Of a DNA stretch of 64,000 bases, positions 40,901-49,412 are shown in pieces. The stretch is taken from assembly GCA_016617855.1 (NCBI GenBank), contig JAECUM010001831.1:1-64000 (forward strand), written 5' to 3'. Under the pieces are notes generated by a model. That model was not told where the DNA came from, did no database searches, and saw only the letters and a program-made list of their open reading frames with translations. The position numbers were made by a program, and so were the translations under genes. Positions within the stretch are counted from its first letter, which is position 1. Each line of letters begins with the position of its first letter. Source of the stretch: Megalonaias nervosa. Lineage: Eukaryota > Mollusca > Bivalvia > Unionida > Unionidae.

Positions 40901-43900
40901 CCACATCCCTATGGAAGGCCTCACATGACATTCCAAAGGAATTTAGTGGGATTATGGGGGATGGGGGCCATCCAATCCCCTTCCCTAATCTGGCATCTGT
41001 ATGCCAATTCCCAATCTCAATCAGGATTCAACAGTAGTTTTGGGAAGGGTGTCTAGACCCAATCCCCATTCTCAAACTGAGTTGACTCACATAACTGGTA
41101 CTCAAAAACTGGTAACCAGTGTCTGTTCTGCAAGCTTTGTGATGTGCTCAATTAAACTAAAATCAACCATAATGCTATTTTTAATCTTATTTTCTTGTAT
41201 CTTTATATGCATCCATGGGTGTCATGGCTTGAACTTTCTATCACCAAAAATGAAAAAAATAAGTGTCAATGACACATGGGTGCACTTTAGAATAAATCCT
41301 AAAGTGCAAAGTGCAAGTATCAATCAAGTAGTCAATGGTATTGTGCAACAAACTATTACAGACCCTCAACACATTGTACAAATGTTATGTAGCAATATGA
41401 ACTGATGAGGCAAACTAAAAATATATGTGGTTCTGGTTACACTGAAAAGAAAAATTAGGGCAGATAAGTCGGTACAGAATTTTTCTTTGGTCCGGACAGA
41501 TTTGAACTCCATAATTCACTGTTTTAACTATACTACAACTTTCAATTTTGAACACACATTGTTTGAACTTGTCCGAATCATACTCACAATGGAACAAAGG
41601 TCAGTTATTTTTTTCTGCCTCTACTGCCTTCTACAAAGTCAAAAATAGAAGCTGACTTACACTCTTTTTTTGGCACAATTTCCTAACCTCCTAGAGAATG
41701 GAAATTCGACTGGTGGCAACCTCATTATTCTTGGAGATTTAATTTTTACTTTGACTGTCCTCCATACACATCAAAACTCCTAGATTCTATTCACATTTTC
41801 AACCTCAAACAGTAAGTCAACCCACCCATAAATATAGTCACATTTTTGACTGGATTCTTCCTGTACCCGATATTTTAAAATCTTCATTAGTGTCTGATAA
41901 ATTTGCATCAGATCACCTATGCATCATATGCCATCTCAATATATCACTCCCAAACTCTCCATCTCTGTTTGCTATGAAGAGAACCCCCTTATGATTAATA
42001 AAACCCAACTAATGCATGCCATCCAAGCAAATCCAACATCATCATTTTGTTTAGTAATTTCATTGTGTGTGTTTTTGTAATCTTGTCCTCATATATGTAT
42101 ATGTTTTTATGTATTACCTAATACTGTAAAGCACTTAGAGCTTCCAAAGATTAAGCACTATATTAAATCCACATTATTATGATTATCATCATCATCATTT
42201 AAATAAAGCATAAAACTAGAAAATAAGCATCAATCACATCCCAAATTTAACTCTGATCATAGTTATATGCCTTTATTTTGTTCTCTAAATGGTTTACCCA
42301 AATTTTATATTTTTTTAAAAAAGATCGATTGTAGGGTCAGCAGGATAACAATATGGTTGGTCAGGTAACCAGCACCACACATACTTTATTTGGCCCTACG
42401 TGTCCCAGAAAAATAAAGGAAATAAATGATAGGAAACAGATAACCAAACCAGTATTATTACTGGCCTAAAACAGAAGGAGTCTTAAATATAATAATCTTA
42501 TTTCACATCACTACAAGATCAGAGGTTTCATGCAATCTTTTTGCCATATATCCCCCCCCAAATCATGCCCACCTCCCCCATGCATGCTTTTCAGTTAGAA
42601 AAAAAGATGAAAAGTATGCTGACTACATTTCTTTAATCCAAGTTCATCAAAATCTATGTTGACACTAGCAATAGCCAAAGTTACTAAAGGCAATATAATA
42701 TGTATGATAGCAATTAAACATAAATGTATATTCGAGTTGTAAGGCACACCTAGAACAACAAAGACTGAATTTATTACAATGTTGAATTACTGACAAAGGA
42801 ACTAAATTACTGCAAATACATGATTTTCCAATTAATCATTAACTGGAAGAGAAAATTAACTCACAAAAAATGGGAATTATTATAATAAATGCTGGAACAC
42901 AATGAGTAAACAACAAAGTTAACTAAGAACAAGATTCAGACTGGAAAATTTCTGTAATGCAGTGCTTGCAGGTGAATCAGATACCCAAGCATGTTAATAT
43001 TTTCACAAGTTACTTTAGAACTTTATTAAAAGCTTATGATAAGAATTTAAGTGTCCAAGGAAAAGATGGTAAAAAGATACAGCTAAGGTGGCAAAAATAT
43101 CATGAATGACACAAAGCTGTCATCATCATTTTTTCTGTCCCAAACATGTTTTTTGCTGAGACTCTGCATTGTCCATTTCCTCAAACAGTGCATGAAATGT
43201 GCCAGCATTGGGCAGCCCTGTATGAATCAGTGCATTTGAATCTTTACAATCGATGTCCTCAATGCAACATCTGGCTGTTTACACAGAATTCCAACATCAA
43301 AACTTCTTGATATATGAGTGCTGATTACTATCACCAGTCTGAGTTAATGTCGACACCTTTCACTCATTTGTGTTGCAATGGCTTTTTTAATAACTTCTCT
43401 GATAATTGTATTTCATTCATTAACTACCAACACTGTTTTGCTCAATTATCTAACATTTTGGACAATTGCTCATAATAGTGTTCTCCATAGCGGTCATGAA
43501 AATGCCAGCACATATACATAATACTAATATCCGACTTTAATGTCCTTGATTCAGTCTCATCAACGTCCATCTCAATTTCATACTTCACAATAATGCCTTC
43601 AGTTTTTGTAGCAAAGTACAGCTCAGTATGGTCTGGTTCATTTGTTGACTCTGACATCTGCTAAAAGAACATGAAAGCACTAGTCAACAAATGTCACAGA
43701 AGAAATATGAACTATTCAAAATAATTGCAATGTTATTGCTTGATGAGAAAATGGAATAATCATGTCAGTTTAACTCATCAATCATTTCATTTCCACCATC
43801 TGAAGTTGCTGTCCAATTATCGAGTAATAACAAATATTTAGCTACATTAAAATCAATGTATTCCTATAAAATCACATTTTTACACTAATCAGATAATCCT

Positions 43901-46900
43901 TTAAGTGTTCTGACTTGAGTACGTTTCAGTTTAGGTATGTTTCAACTTGTTATCAAGTTTTGGGCATCAATACATAAACACAACCATATATTGATAAAAA
44001 TAAAACTTATCAAACTTACTGATGTTGCATATGTCTTTCTCTGTCAGTGAATCTGGAAGACTGAAGGGATGTTATGTTGAAAAGTCATCTGTCCACTCAT
44101 GAAATGTGTTGAACAAAGGCGGGTTTTGCCGTTGAAATTAAAGTTTTTCATCACTGTTTTACGCATCTTATCCATGTCTTCCATAATGTCACATCTGCAT
44201 GAAATTTAATAACTGATTGTCCATCAACTATTTTTCTGCAGACATTTGAACAAACAGAGCAGTAATGCCTCTTTTTCTTGAGTGAACTTGGTACACTAGC
44301 CATTGTTTGAAATTGCTATCTGAATGTGGCAGTTTATACTTTTCTTATCTTCGTCGACGGGTAGCACATCAAGGAATATAATTTCAGGATGCACCTACCA
44401 AACTAGGCTATACTTTTCTCCTTTGTCCATATAAAATGTTGTGTCCCCACCCCCCCAAAAAAGTTGCAGGATGCGGCACAAAGTCTTCCCTGCTCTTGGA
44501 AGCCAAAGTGCAACACTGCAAATTACATATGAAGTGTCTACCATAATAAATGTTAGTATTGGGACACCATTATTTTCAAAAATAATTCTTTTTTTAACCT
44601 AGAAAGGTTATTAAACAATATTATAGCAATTTCTCCATATACCAAAAGTCTTGGGAGTACATTTTTTTTCCTACTGACCTCTTTGCATATGTTATCTATC
44701 ATACACTGAAATTTTCCTGGGGGGGGGAAGGGAACTGAACTTTTAGATGAAAATGTTATACGTTTATATAATTTGTTTGAAATTTTTTTCCTGTTTCTTA
44801 TCATTTCTGCATACATTTATGTATTTTGAAATGTGCATACTTTCATCAGGCGATGTCAAATGTCAAGCACAAAGCTAACTGTATAATCAGTAACATCTCC
44901 CATTTTTGCTCCAGTTTCTTATTGTCAGTTATGCATTATGGCATTAAAATTGTCAAAAGTTTCTGACTTGAAAATTTTAAATACCTAACACATGAAAATT
45001 GTACCAGTATTAAAATAGCAAAAACAGTGTTTGGTTCATCACTCGCATTTATAGTGACTTTGTTTACAACATGGTGTCACCAAATGTATATTGAAGATTT
45101 TAACTTAAATAATGCCTTGAAAATAACTGTAATAATGAAATGGTAGCTTAGTTTGCCATAAGCGACCTTTAAACAATTACATGTTTTCTCAGGTACAGTA
45201 ATCGTGCTAATGTCATGTAGCAAAAGACAGTATGAGATAAATTAAATTTTATTTAATGCTGGTAAAACTATACAAAGCACTAGCTCTGTACAGGCCATTT
45301 TACCAACATAACAAATGTATTTCATAATTCAACCGACGTGCACAGAAAATACATATTTACAGTGAAATAATACAATGATAAACATTACAATGCTAAAGGT
45401 AACAGCGAAATAAAAGATGACACAACAGTTGATATAACAAAAGTATATTATAATTCAACAGACAGGTACACAGACAGTACATACATGTATTTACTGTGAA
45501 AAAATACATATATACACATATTACAGTGTCAACGATTACAGTAGATTATACGACAATACAACAATTTACATATCAAAACTATTTCATAATTCAACATAAA
45601 AGCACACAGATAACCATGCAATAATGTTATTGACCTTTCAGGTGTTGGACATTTTAAAAATAAATGTAATTTATAGAGAACAATGAACAATTTCATCATA
45701 AGAGTGCTTTATTGAAATTTTTTTCTCAAGTCGATAATAAAATCAGGATTAAACAGCCAAGTCCCCCCCCCCCAGATGTTTTATGGCTGTCTAGCAGGTT
45801 TTTTGGAGGTCCCTTGGTAACTTGTGTCTTCGCTTATAGTCCGGTCTGTGTTTTTGGACCTCGATTTTCTGGTTTAAAAAATGGGATCCAATCCTGACTC
45901 CATGTTAAAAGTGGGTTCGCTAGCTATCATGGCGCGAGTTATCAAGGGAGTGGTGTATTTAGCTTTGGACCTGTCATATGTTAGCAACTGTAGACCTTTA
46001 ATATTTCTTACTTGTTCCGACAAATTTAAGAAAATGTGCTTTTTAATCCTTAAATCATCTTAAAAGAACTACACAATTCTCTTGATGCAAGCAGAAGTCA
46101 ATCCATGGTGATGTAAAATATTATTACAAATCACCAAATTTCACATGGAATATGAAGATACCCAGTCTGTGTCAGTATTGACTAGAAATTCATTTAGGTA
46201 TGGATCTACCACCATAGGAAAAATTTCAACCACACAATGTTTGACTGCTGCAAGGTGTGCTGCACTGCAGGACCTCAAACATTCAGGTCCAAAAAGGATG
46301 CAAACCATGATCCAAAAATAACGTATTCTGACGTACCAGGATCACTGGAAAAAGACTTGGCCATAGGTTGAGTATTTGGAAAGAAGTCACTTATATTTAA
46401 TTTAGCATGTATGGAATACCCCATGTCAGCAAATTATTACAGTACACTATTCAAAGGCACATCCAATTTTAAAACTGACCCACTCATAGCGCATGCATGT
46501 GTGTGTGATTATGAGTTTTAATGTAGCTTTAACAATTCTTCGGTCATATCGCTACAATGTCTGCAGTGTGACAGTTTATAGTGATGTCTAGCACTGGGGC
46601 ATGTGGCATGATGTCCCACCCAGTCACATTATCCTGACACCAGGCCGACCAGTCCTAACACTAACCTCTTAATGCTGAGTGCCAAGCGAGGCAGCTGTTA
46701 GCACCAGTTTTTAAAGTCTTGGGTATGACTCGACTGAGGTTTGAACCTGCGACCTTCCACATCTGAGGCAGACACTCTAACCACTAGGCCACTGGAGCGG
46801 TCCTTAGTGCATGCAACAATGAGCACACTAATTGTACCAGAAAAATTACTGCAAGTAAATCAACCTCTCCCCATCAGCAAGACCCTGATTGCTCTTGTCT

Positions 46901-48053
46901 TTACAAAACTGTTTGCATTTCTGAAGAAAAGGCATTTATGTTTTTTCAATACTGCAAATAGGGTGATTAAAACTGGAACAACTGTCTCTGAGTTGGGGTT
47001 AGCTTGTAACACTCAAAAAAAGAATAACTTAGATTTGGGACAAAATTACATCTACACATACAGCTGTACATCTTTTATCAACTCCAAAGTTTGTCCCCCA
47101 AAGGCACTGATAACAAAAGTTGTTGTCTGAATTTTCTGTTTCCTTTAAGTCTGCTATTTATTCCTATTTTTCATTAACGTTAATATAATGTTGTTGTTGT
47201 TGTTGTTATAGGGTTTAACGCCATTTTTCAGCACAAGATAGGCTATACATGGCGGCCAGTATTAATGGTGGAGGAAGAACCCTGGAAAACCCCGGGAAGA
47301 ACCACCGACCCACGAGAAGCTACTGGCAGGCCCCATATAATGTAGTAAATATATGTGCATCTGACTTGGCTTCTGGACCCGTCTGTGGCTTACAAAGATC
47401 AGGACCAGGACTTGGTCAAAAGCAAAATGTACAGGCCCTATCTAGTCCTACATATAAGACATAGCACATGTTTCTGTTTTAGTGCTGATGGGTCTTACAT
47501 GGTAGGACTAGGCCCTGTCCTGTTGTAAAGAATTAACTTGCCTTTCACCTCACACAATAACTAAATTATATCACCGAATACCCTTTTATTTGAAACGAAC
47601 CTGGGTTAGAATAAATGAAATACATGGGGACTATCTGAAGGCTTCACTCCGTCAGTCCGTCTACTAACTTCGCTGGTGTGCATCAGCCCGCCCCCCCCCC
47701 CCAATTTTCCATAAAGCGCAGAAAGCCCTATTTAGGTTTTGTGAAGAATTGTCCCCCCCAACACACACACACATAATGCGTTCAAAGGATAACTCTGTAT
47801 CATTTGTCAAAATATTGCTGCTGAGAGCAAGAATGAGTCCGATTACACCTCAAATTAAATGCACAATAGATCTGACCTTTCCGTACTGTTGTTGATTGTT
47901 AACCGAACGGAAAAGAACATAACCAGTGGGTCCATTTAAAACGTAAAAGCTCAGAGCAAGTGTAACGCTTACCAATGGTTGAATTACGACCTCAAATTCA
48001 CCCCCCTTCTCTTTATCTCCACTTTTCTGGAGGTTACCCTTGTAAATTGTCAT
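12520..48053 (-). CDS. ITM2: ITM2/BRI family protein with BRICHOS domain, six exons
   Basis: The complete gene is assembled from exons 48053-47973, 31025-30852, 28519-28325, 22537-22430, 20486-20327 and 12593-12520. All junctions are GT/AG with matching phases (0,0,0,0,1), giving 263 residues against 266 for human ITM2B. It is a type II membrane protein: basic cytosolic N-terminus, one membrane segment at about residues 56-79, then a linker and a BRICHOS domain. The Cys pair at 163 and 222 is spaced 59 residues, as in vertebrate BRI2. The vertebrate furin site and Cys-containing C-terminal peptide are not evident. The tail is short, aromatic and basic. In vertebrates the family acts in the secretory pathway as a chaperone and binds amyloid precursor protein; that role here is inference. 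The gene spans 35 kb because of repeat-filled introns. Confidence 0.93.
13600..14900. repeat. Degenerate tandem repeats, roughly 150-190 bp
   Basis: A motif of the type 'catgaccataa...aagtttcatggcaatcc...ctgtaag' recurs at least five times (near 13,700, 13,875, 14,195, 14,345 and 14,530) with strong divergence. A SINE is inserted in the array at 13.95 kb. A related motif occurs near 32.6 kb. Confidence 0.55.
13950..14108 (+). mobile_element. SINE family A, 5'-truncated, with TSD
   Basis: The + orientation copy ends in the family's CCTACAACAAC tail. The decamer TGTCTGCATT flanks both sides (13,940-13,949 and 14,109-14,118). The tRNA-like head is missing. Confidence 0.88.
15623..15836 (-). mobile_element. 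SINE family A, with 12-bp TSD
   Basis: Minus-strand copy with a (GTT)n tail on the left, the body, and a B-box-like GGTTCGAGTCTCG on the minus strand, truncated before the A box. The 12-mer GATTCCTATTGT flanks it (15,611-15,622 and 15,837-15,848). Confidence 0.92.
15849..17607. other. Intronic, no gene seen
   Basis: The only structure noted is a 28-bp sequence containing TATTTGCGCTGTCTGTC, present twice in tandem (16,542-16,569 and 16,577-16,604). Confidence 0.6.
17608..17661. repeat. Perfect 21-bp inverted repeat
   Basis: The left arm 17,608-17,628 (starts TATGCCATATTCC) is exactly complementary to 17,641-17,661, with a 12-nt loop. It could be a young foldback element or a small-RNA hairpin; no flanking duplication was recognised. 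Confidence 0.9.
18152..18692. mobile_element. Inverted-repeat element with poly-C/poly-G ends
   Basis: The left end reads AGGACATTACCCCCCTGCC with further C-rich blocks around 'ATCATTTACCCC'. The right end is its inverse, with 'GGGGTAAATGATGGGG' and 'GGGGGGTAATGTCCT'. The interior carries about 70-bp direct copies beginning AGATTGTGTTTGTGTACTGT at about 18,350 and 18,530. The layout is that of a non-autonomous foldback/MITE-like element. Confidence 0.7.
18693..20326. other. Intronic, no gene seen
   Basis: A tRNA-like A-box segment near 19,326-19,370 may be another SINE head, but no B box or body follows. Nothing else is supported. Confidence 0.5.
20327..20486 (-). CDS. ITM2: ITM2 exon 5, BRICHOS second half
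   Basis: 160 bases with acceptor TTGTCTTCAG and donor GTGAGT. 'TGYYMP' starts it, 'DLGFFGPFIKFEC' carries the second BRICHOS Cys. It ends after the first base of a codon. Confidence 0.95.
20487..22429 (-). other. ITM2 intron 4
   Basis: 1.9 kb without exon or clear mobile element. Two diverged stretches near 20,620 and 20,910 share 'aatgttggtcacagtgatatt' type sequence, an old direct repeat. Confidence 0.6.
22430..22537 (-). CDS. ITM2: ITM2 exon 4, BRICHOS first half
   Basis: 36 codons with acceptor CCTTTCAG and donor GTAAGC. 'NYTAIVDRKDRECFVMKL' carries the first BRICHOS Cys, followed by 'SPPKNFLDLL', the PPRNLLELL-type helix. Confidence 0.95.
22679..22696. repeat. (GT)n microsatellite
   Basis: Nine GT units followed by an interrupted continuation to about 22,711. 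Confidence 0.9.
22925..23290. repeat. Dispersed repeat copy 1
   Basis: Shares blocks such as GAATCTGCGAGG, AATTAGGAAAGT and AAAGCATAATGGTTGG, in the same order, with 39,370-39,795. It is an unclassified repeat family. Confidence 0.6.
25322..25350. repeat. (TA)n microsatellite
   Basis: About fifteen TA units. Confidence 0.95.
25935..25969. repeat. (TA)n microsatellite
   Basis: About seventeen TA units, followed by interrupted GATATA copies. Confidence 0.95.
27401..27442. repeat. (TG)n(TA)n microsatellite
   Basis: A TG run passing directly into a TA run. Confidence 0.95.
28325..28519 (-). CDS. ITM2: ITM2 exon 3, linker
   Basis: 65 codons with acceptor TGTTCCAG and donor GTAAGT. It contains 'EEDVEIDIE' and 'VMHDFYS', the conserved linker and the start of the BRICHOS region in ITM2 proteins. 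Confidence 0.95.
28520..30851 (-). other. ITM2 intron 2
   Basis: 2.3 kb of A+T-rich DNA. A 24-bp direct duplication of 'tagttatgtcatatttgacat' type lies near 29,705-29,750. No exon or complete mobile element is seen. Confidence 0.6.
30852..31025 (-). CDS. ITM2: ITM2 exon 2, membrane segment
   Basis: 58 codons with acceptor TTGCAG and donor GTAATT (a weaker donor). It begins with a Lys cluster, then 'PARRSRACFNLC', a hydrophobic segment of about 24 residues, and 'FLYKHL', equivalent to the AYLYKY-type border in ITM2B. Confidence 0.93.
31440..32400 (+). other. Open segments of unknown nature
   Basis: Two neighbouring open stretches (31,464-31,733 and 31,815-32,042) have relatively G+C-rich, Pro/Ser/Lys-rich translations and are followed by AATAAAG near 32,353. 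They could be part of a retroelement gag-like region, but no motif was recognised. Confidence 0.2.
32973..33217. mobile_element. MITE-like inverted-repeat element
   Basis: Imperfect terminal inverted repeats of about 36 bp: 'TACCATATATACTCACTTAT' on the left and the inverse of 'ATAGCATGTATATATGGTAT' on the right, enclosing about 150 bp. The left end starts with a tandem duplication of AAGCTACCATATATACTCAC. Confidence 0.6.
33460..33714 (-). mobile_element. SINE family A, full-length, tRNA head
   Basis: The best copy of the family. On the minus strand the head starts GGGGCCTCGAGTGGCCGAGT, with an A box (TGGCCGAGTGG) and a B box (GGTTCGAGTCTTG) typical of a tRNA-derived polymerase III promoter, followed by the body and a GTTAAACCCTATAAC(AAC)n tail. 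The decamer TCAGGATTTG flanks it (33,450-33,459 and 33,715-33,724). Confidence 0.95.
34238..34670. repeat. Tandem repeat, about 88-bp unit, 5 copies
   Basis: Each unit begins with a TGATATGGATAGCTG variant, followed by 'attaccct...tgacatgtataaatacagtatg' and an A-rich end. Copies are 70-85% alike by eye. Confidence 0.8.
35268..35593 (-). mobile_element. SINE family B, full-length, 12-bp TSD
   Basis: On the minus strand the head reads GCTCCGGTGGCCTAATGG..., with A box (TGGCCTAATGG) and B box (GGTTCGAACCC), a strong tRNA resemblance. A central domain follows (TTAGTGTTAGGACTGGTCGG and onward) and a (CA)n-like tail. TTGGAAATGGCT flanks both sides (35,256-35,267 and 35,594-35,605). Confidence 0.93.
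35606..37579. other. Intronic, no gene resolved
   Basis: The part near 36.9-37.5 kb may be the 3' section of the minus-strand DIRS element that follows at higher coordinates, but no recombinase motif could be read. Confidence 0.35.
37580..38010 (-). pseudogene. DIRS-type retroelement, C-terminal RT/RH part
   Basis: Translation shows 'YAFLPFRVMPHILQRV', 'ILIVPQWLHLFWF' and 'DPLVDQPRNYP', the conserved run after the RNase H of DIRS-like elements (the YAFPPF...P.WP.Q.WFP...DxPxLLP pattern). Frames change between motifs. It continues the minus-strand fragment at 39.8-40.4 kb, from which a hAT-derived segment separates it. Confidence 0.6.
38085..39300 (-). pseudogene. hAT-type transposase remnant
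   Basis: In order on the minus strand: 'PFSIATDRSSDYDD' near 38,800, 'MGFSVDNASVMTGIQKG' near 38,590, 'GCPCHLMHLAAGKAAD' near 38,490, and 'HSNAGCERLFSTVNKNKT' with 'RLSNPALSTLLVCK' near 38,250-38,150. These match the DDE-core and C-terminal dimerisation motifs of hAT-family proteins. At least three frame changes and several stops break it. Its position between two DIRS pieces indicates that it inserted into that element. Confidence 0.8.
39370..39795. repeat. Dispersed repeat copy 2
   Basis: Same ordered blocks as 22,925-23,290 (GAATCTGCGAGG, TTAGGAAAGTGCA, AAAGCATAATGGTTGG). It lies between the hAT remnant and the DIRS RNase H fragment, so it may belong to the inserted DNA. Confidence 0.6.
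39796..40370 (-). pseudogene. DIRS-type RNase H fragment
   Basis: The minus strand encodes 'ASDSRWDT' (the D-A-S...GWG motif, degraded) and then 'HIPGKMNILADSLSRRGKI' followed by 'MELSLLQSV', the DIRS-type HIPG.N..AD.LSR....EW.L pattern. Stops and frame changes interrupt it. Upstream sequence to about 40.9 kb could hold the rest of the reverse transcriptase, but no YxDD box was found. Confidence 0.65.
40371..43125. other. Intronic, no gene resolved
   Basis: Contains a + strand open segment at about 41,000-41,405 without recognisable motif and 'IIHCFNYT'-type short pieces. At about 41,700 '+GNLIILGDLIF'-like sequence hints at another LINE endonuclease fragment. Nothing is firm. Confidence 0.35.
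43126..44303 (-). pseudogene. Broken THAP-domain / DDE transposase-like gene
   Basis: It starts at an ATG at 44,303 with 'HYCSVC' (first THAP Cys pair) and 'LWKTWIRC'. The frame then slips, and 'RLCSTHF' supplies the C..H of the THAP zinc site in another frame. A donor GTAAGT follows at 44,019, with an acceptor TTTTAGCAG before an open exon at 43,656-43,442, and a further open stretch at 43,278-43,126 contains 'TGLPNAGTFHALFEEM', resembling the segment before the DDE_4 transposase core. THAP plus DDE_4 is the layout of ISL2EU/Harbinger-type elements in invertebrates. The frameshift, a stop in exon 1 and the missing catalytic core make it a pseudogene. Confidence 0.65.
44304..46497. other. Intronic, no gene seen
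   Basis: Landmarks are G- and C-homopolymers (44,718 and 45,764) and a diverged tandem stretch with 'atttcataattcaacagacag' type units at about 45,310-45,600. Confidence 0.5.
46498..46804 (-). mobile_element. SINE family B, second copy, with TSD
   Basis: Same structure as the 35.3-kb copy: tRNA-like head with GGCCTAGTGGTTAGAG on the minus strand, the central domain and a GT-rich left end. It is flanked by TAGCGCATGCA and TAGTGCATGCA (one mismatch). Confidence 0.9.
47192..47334 (-). mobile_element. SINE family A, internally deleted, with TSD
   Basis: The (GTT)n tail and body are present, but the copy jumps from the GAGAAGCTACTGGCA block directly to the terminal GGCCCC of the tRNA head, an internal deletion. 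ATATAATGT flanks it (47,183-47,191 and 47,335-47,343). Confidence 0.88.
47973..48053 (-). CDS. ITM2: ITM2 exon 1 (coding part)
   Basis: Starts at the ATG with 27 codons, Lys/Glu-rich cytosolic tail, ending '...VVIQPL' before the donor GTAAGC. Phase 0. Confidence 0.85.
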
Positions 48054-48144
48054 TTTGCGTCTAAAAATTAAAGAACTTCAGTTCATTTACAAGCACTTCC
48101 TCTTTGTTTAGGTTACTTCATGAATAATGAAGTAGTTAGTCAAA

Positions 48145-48152
48145 TGACGTCA
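48145..48152. promoter_or_regulatory. Consensus CRE palindrome upstream of ITM2
   Basis: TGACGTCA, the full cAMP-response element / CREB-ATF palindrome, lies 92 bp upstream of the ITM2 start codon. Position and perfect consensus are suggestive; function is inferred. Confidence 0.5.
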
Positions 48153-48495
48153 CTGAGACAATATATTTTTGGGAATATTTTATCAAATGAAACGAATATA
48201 GCCCAGTCTTGAGCGGTCTTAAATTCGCACAGTCGTTACGGACATTATACCTCCTACTCACCTAAACGTGAAACGCCATGACCGTACATCAGTTATGTGC
48301 CACATTGTAATAGCATTATTATGAATATGTCACCATTCCAAAAAATGGAACTAAAGCAAAATAAATAAATAAAAAATTTAAAAAAATTAAAATAAAGCAA
48401 CGACCAGCGAAAAATGGTTGTAAATTCCTAATCGGGCAAAAGAGTAAAGATTTAAGTAAGACTTAATAGGCATAAACGAAACATACAAGATAGGT

Positions 48496-48730
48496 AGCAG
48501 CAGACCATTTTGCTTGAGACATTATTTACGAAAAAATAATCCTTCCTACGAAAACGAAATCTTAAGATCAGCGACGTTAAACCACAACCTCTAACCCTGA
48601 CTGTCAGACCATGAGATTTCTTAGGGTTAGCTTATCTCGTAACTCTATCTCTGACTCTTTGGGTTTTTTTTAGGAATTTTTCGTTTACGCGTTGGTCACT
48701 CAACGTTGGTCGTTCACCCTCTCTGCTGCT
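48496..48730 (+). repeat. Polinton left terminal inverted repeat
   Basis: 235 bp aligned by eye to the inverse of 63,771-63,992, sharing for example CCTTCCTACGAAAA, CGAAATCTTAAG-type and GTTGGTCACTCAACG blocks. Its outer end has lost about 10 bp (the GGGGGTGAAC part) relative to the right repeat. Its inner end is TCACCCTCTCTGCTGCT. Confidence 0.93.
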
Positions 48731-48734
48731 GTAA

Positions 48735-49401
48735 TTAACCAAAGATTTTATCCAGACGTATACGATATCTAGATCTTGGGTCATGTAAATTCATTGTTAT
48801 AAATCCAAACGGAATAGCTTGTGCTTTTGAAAAGACGTTTCTAAACTTAATCATATCCATGTCCTCTGAACACCAAGTATAATAAATATTTTGTAAAGTA
48901 TAATTATCTACTCCATTGAACACAATTAAGATATTGCAATTATCTCTGATTACTTTAGGAATTTGTGTGTATTTCTGAGTTAAATAAATTACGTCTGTAT
49001 TTTTGTGACGGCCTCGAAAATATCCGAGCTGATTTGGATTGTTTATCCAGCATTACATCATCGTATACTACGAGATTATTGATACATCCATCAAGATCAT
49101 CTATAGATGGAGCTTCATCGATATCGGTAATAAAATCAATAGCATCATTAACAGGACAAATCAGCGACTTTGCGTTTTCATTAAAATCTTTAAGTACTTC
49201 GTAACATCGTTGATCATCTACAGATGGTGCTACTAAATATAATTTATCCCACTTCAGCCATCGCATTATCAGATTAAGTAATAATTGCGTTTTACCAGAC
49301 CCAGATGGGCCAAGTATAATTGCTCTGATGGAATTTGGTAGCGCTGGATGATGCTTGACTGGCTCTTGTTTTCGTGTCGCTGAGAAGTCAATTATATTCA
49401 T
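48735..49401 (-). pseudogene. Polinton packaging ATPase (A32/FtsK-HerA type), frameshifted
   Basis: DNA-packaging ATPase of the viral lineage, which would pump the genome into the capsid. The start is taken at the ATG at 49,401, since 'IILGPSGSGKTQLL' (Walker A) then lies at about residue 30. Walker B is 'NNLVVYDDVM'. After it the reading frame is lost near 49,017-49,030 and resumes one frame over with 'DVIYLTQKYTQIPKVIRDNC' (the sensor region of this family) and runs to the stop at 48,735. A single indel therefore separates the two halves. It is divergent from the PLA2-like gene, with only 11 bp between start codons, so a bidirectional promoter must overlap the coding regions. It abuts the left inverted repeat. 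Confidence 0.92.
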
Positions 49402-49412
49402 ATAATAATAAT

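Larger units (their letters stand above)
31026..47972 (-). other. ITM2 intron 1
   Basis: 17 kb, the main repeat sink of the gene. It contains SINEs of two families, a MITE, a tandem array, DIRS and hAT remnants and a THAP/DDE pseudogene. No other ITM2 exon is needed, since exons 1 and 2 join in phase. Confidence 0.75.

Noticed and set aside
47687..47703. Poly-C tract as a regulatory site
   Set aside because: Isolated G/C homopolymers occur in several places (near 987, 44,718, 45,764) and look like simple repeats or assembly noise.
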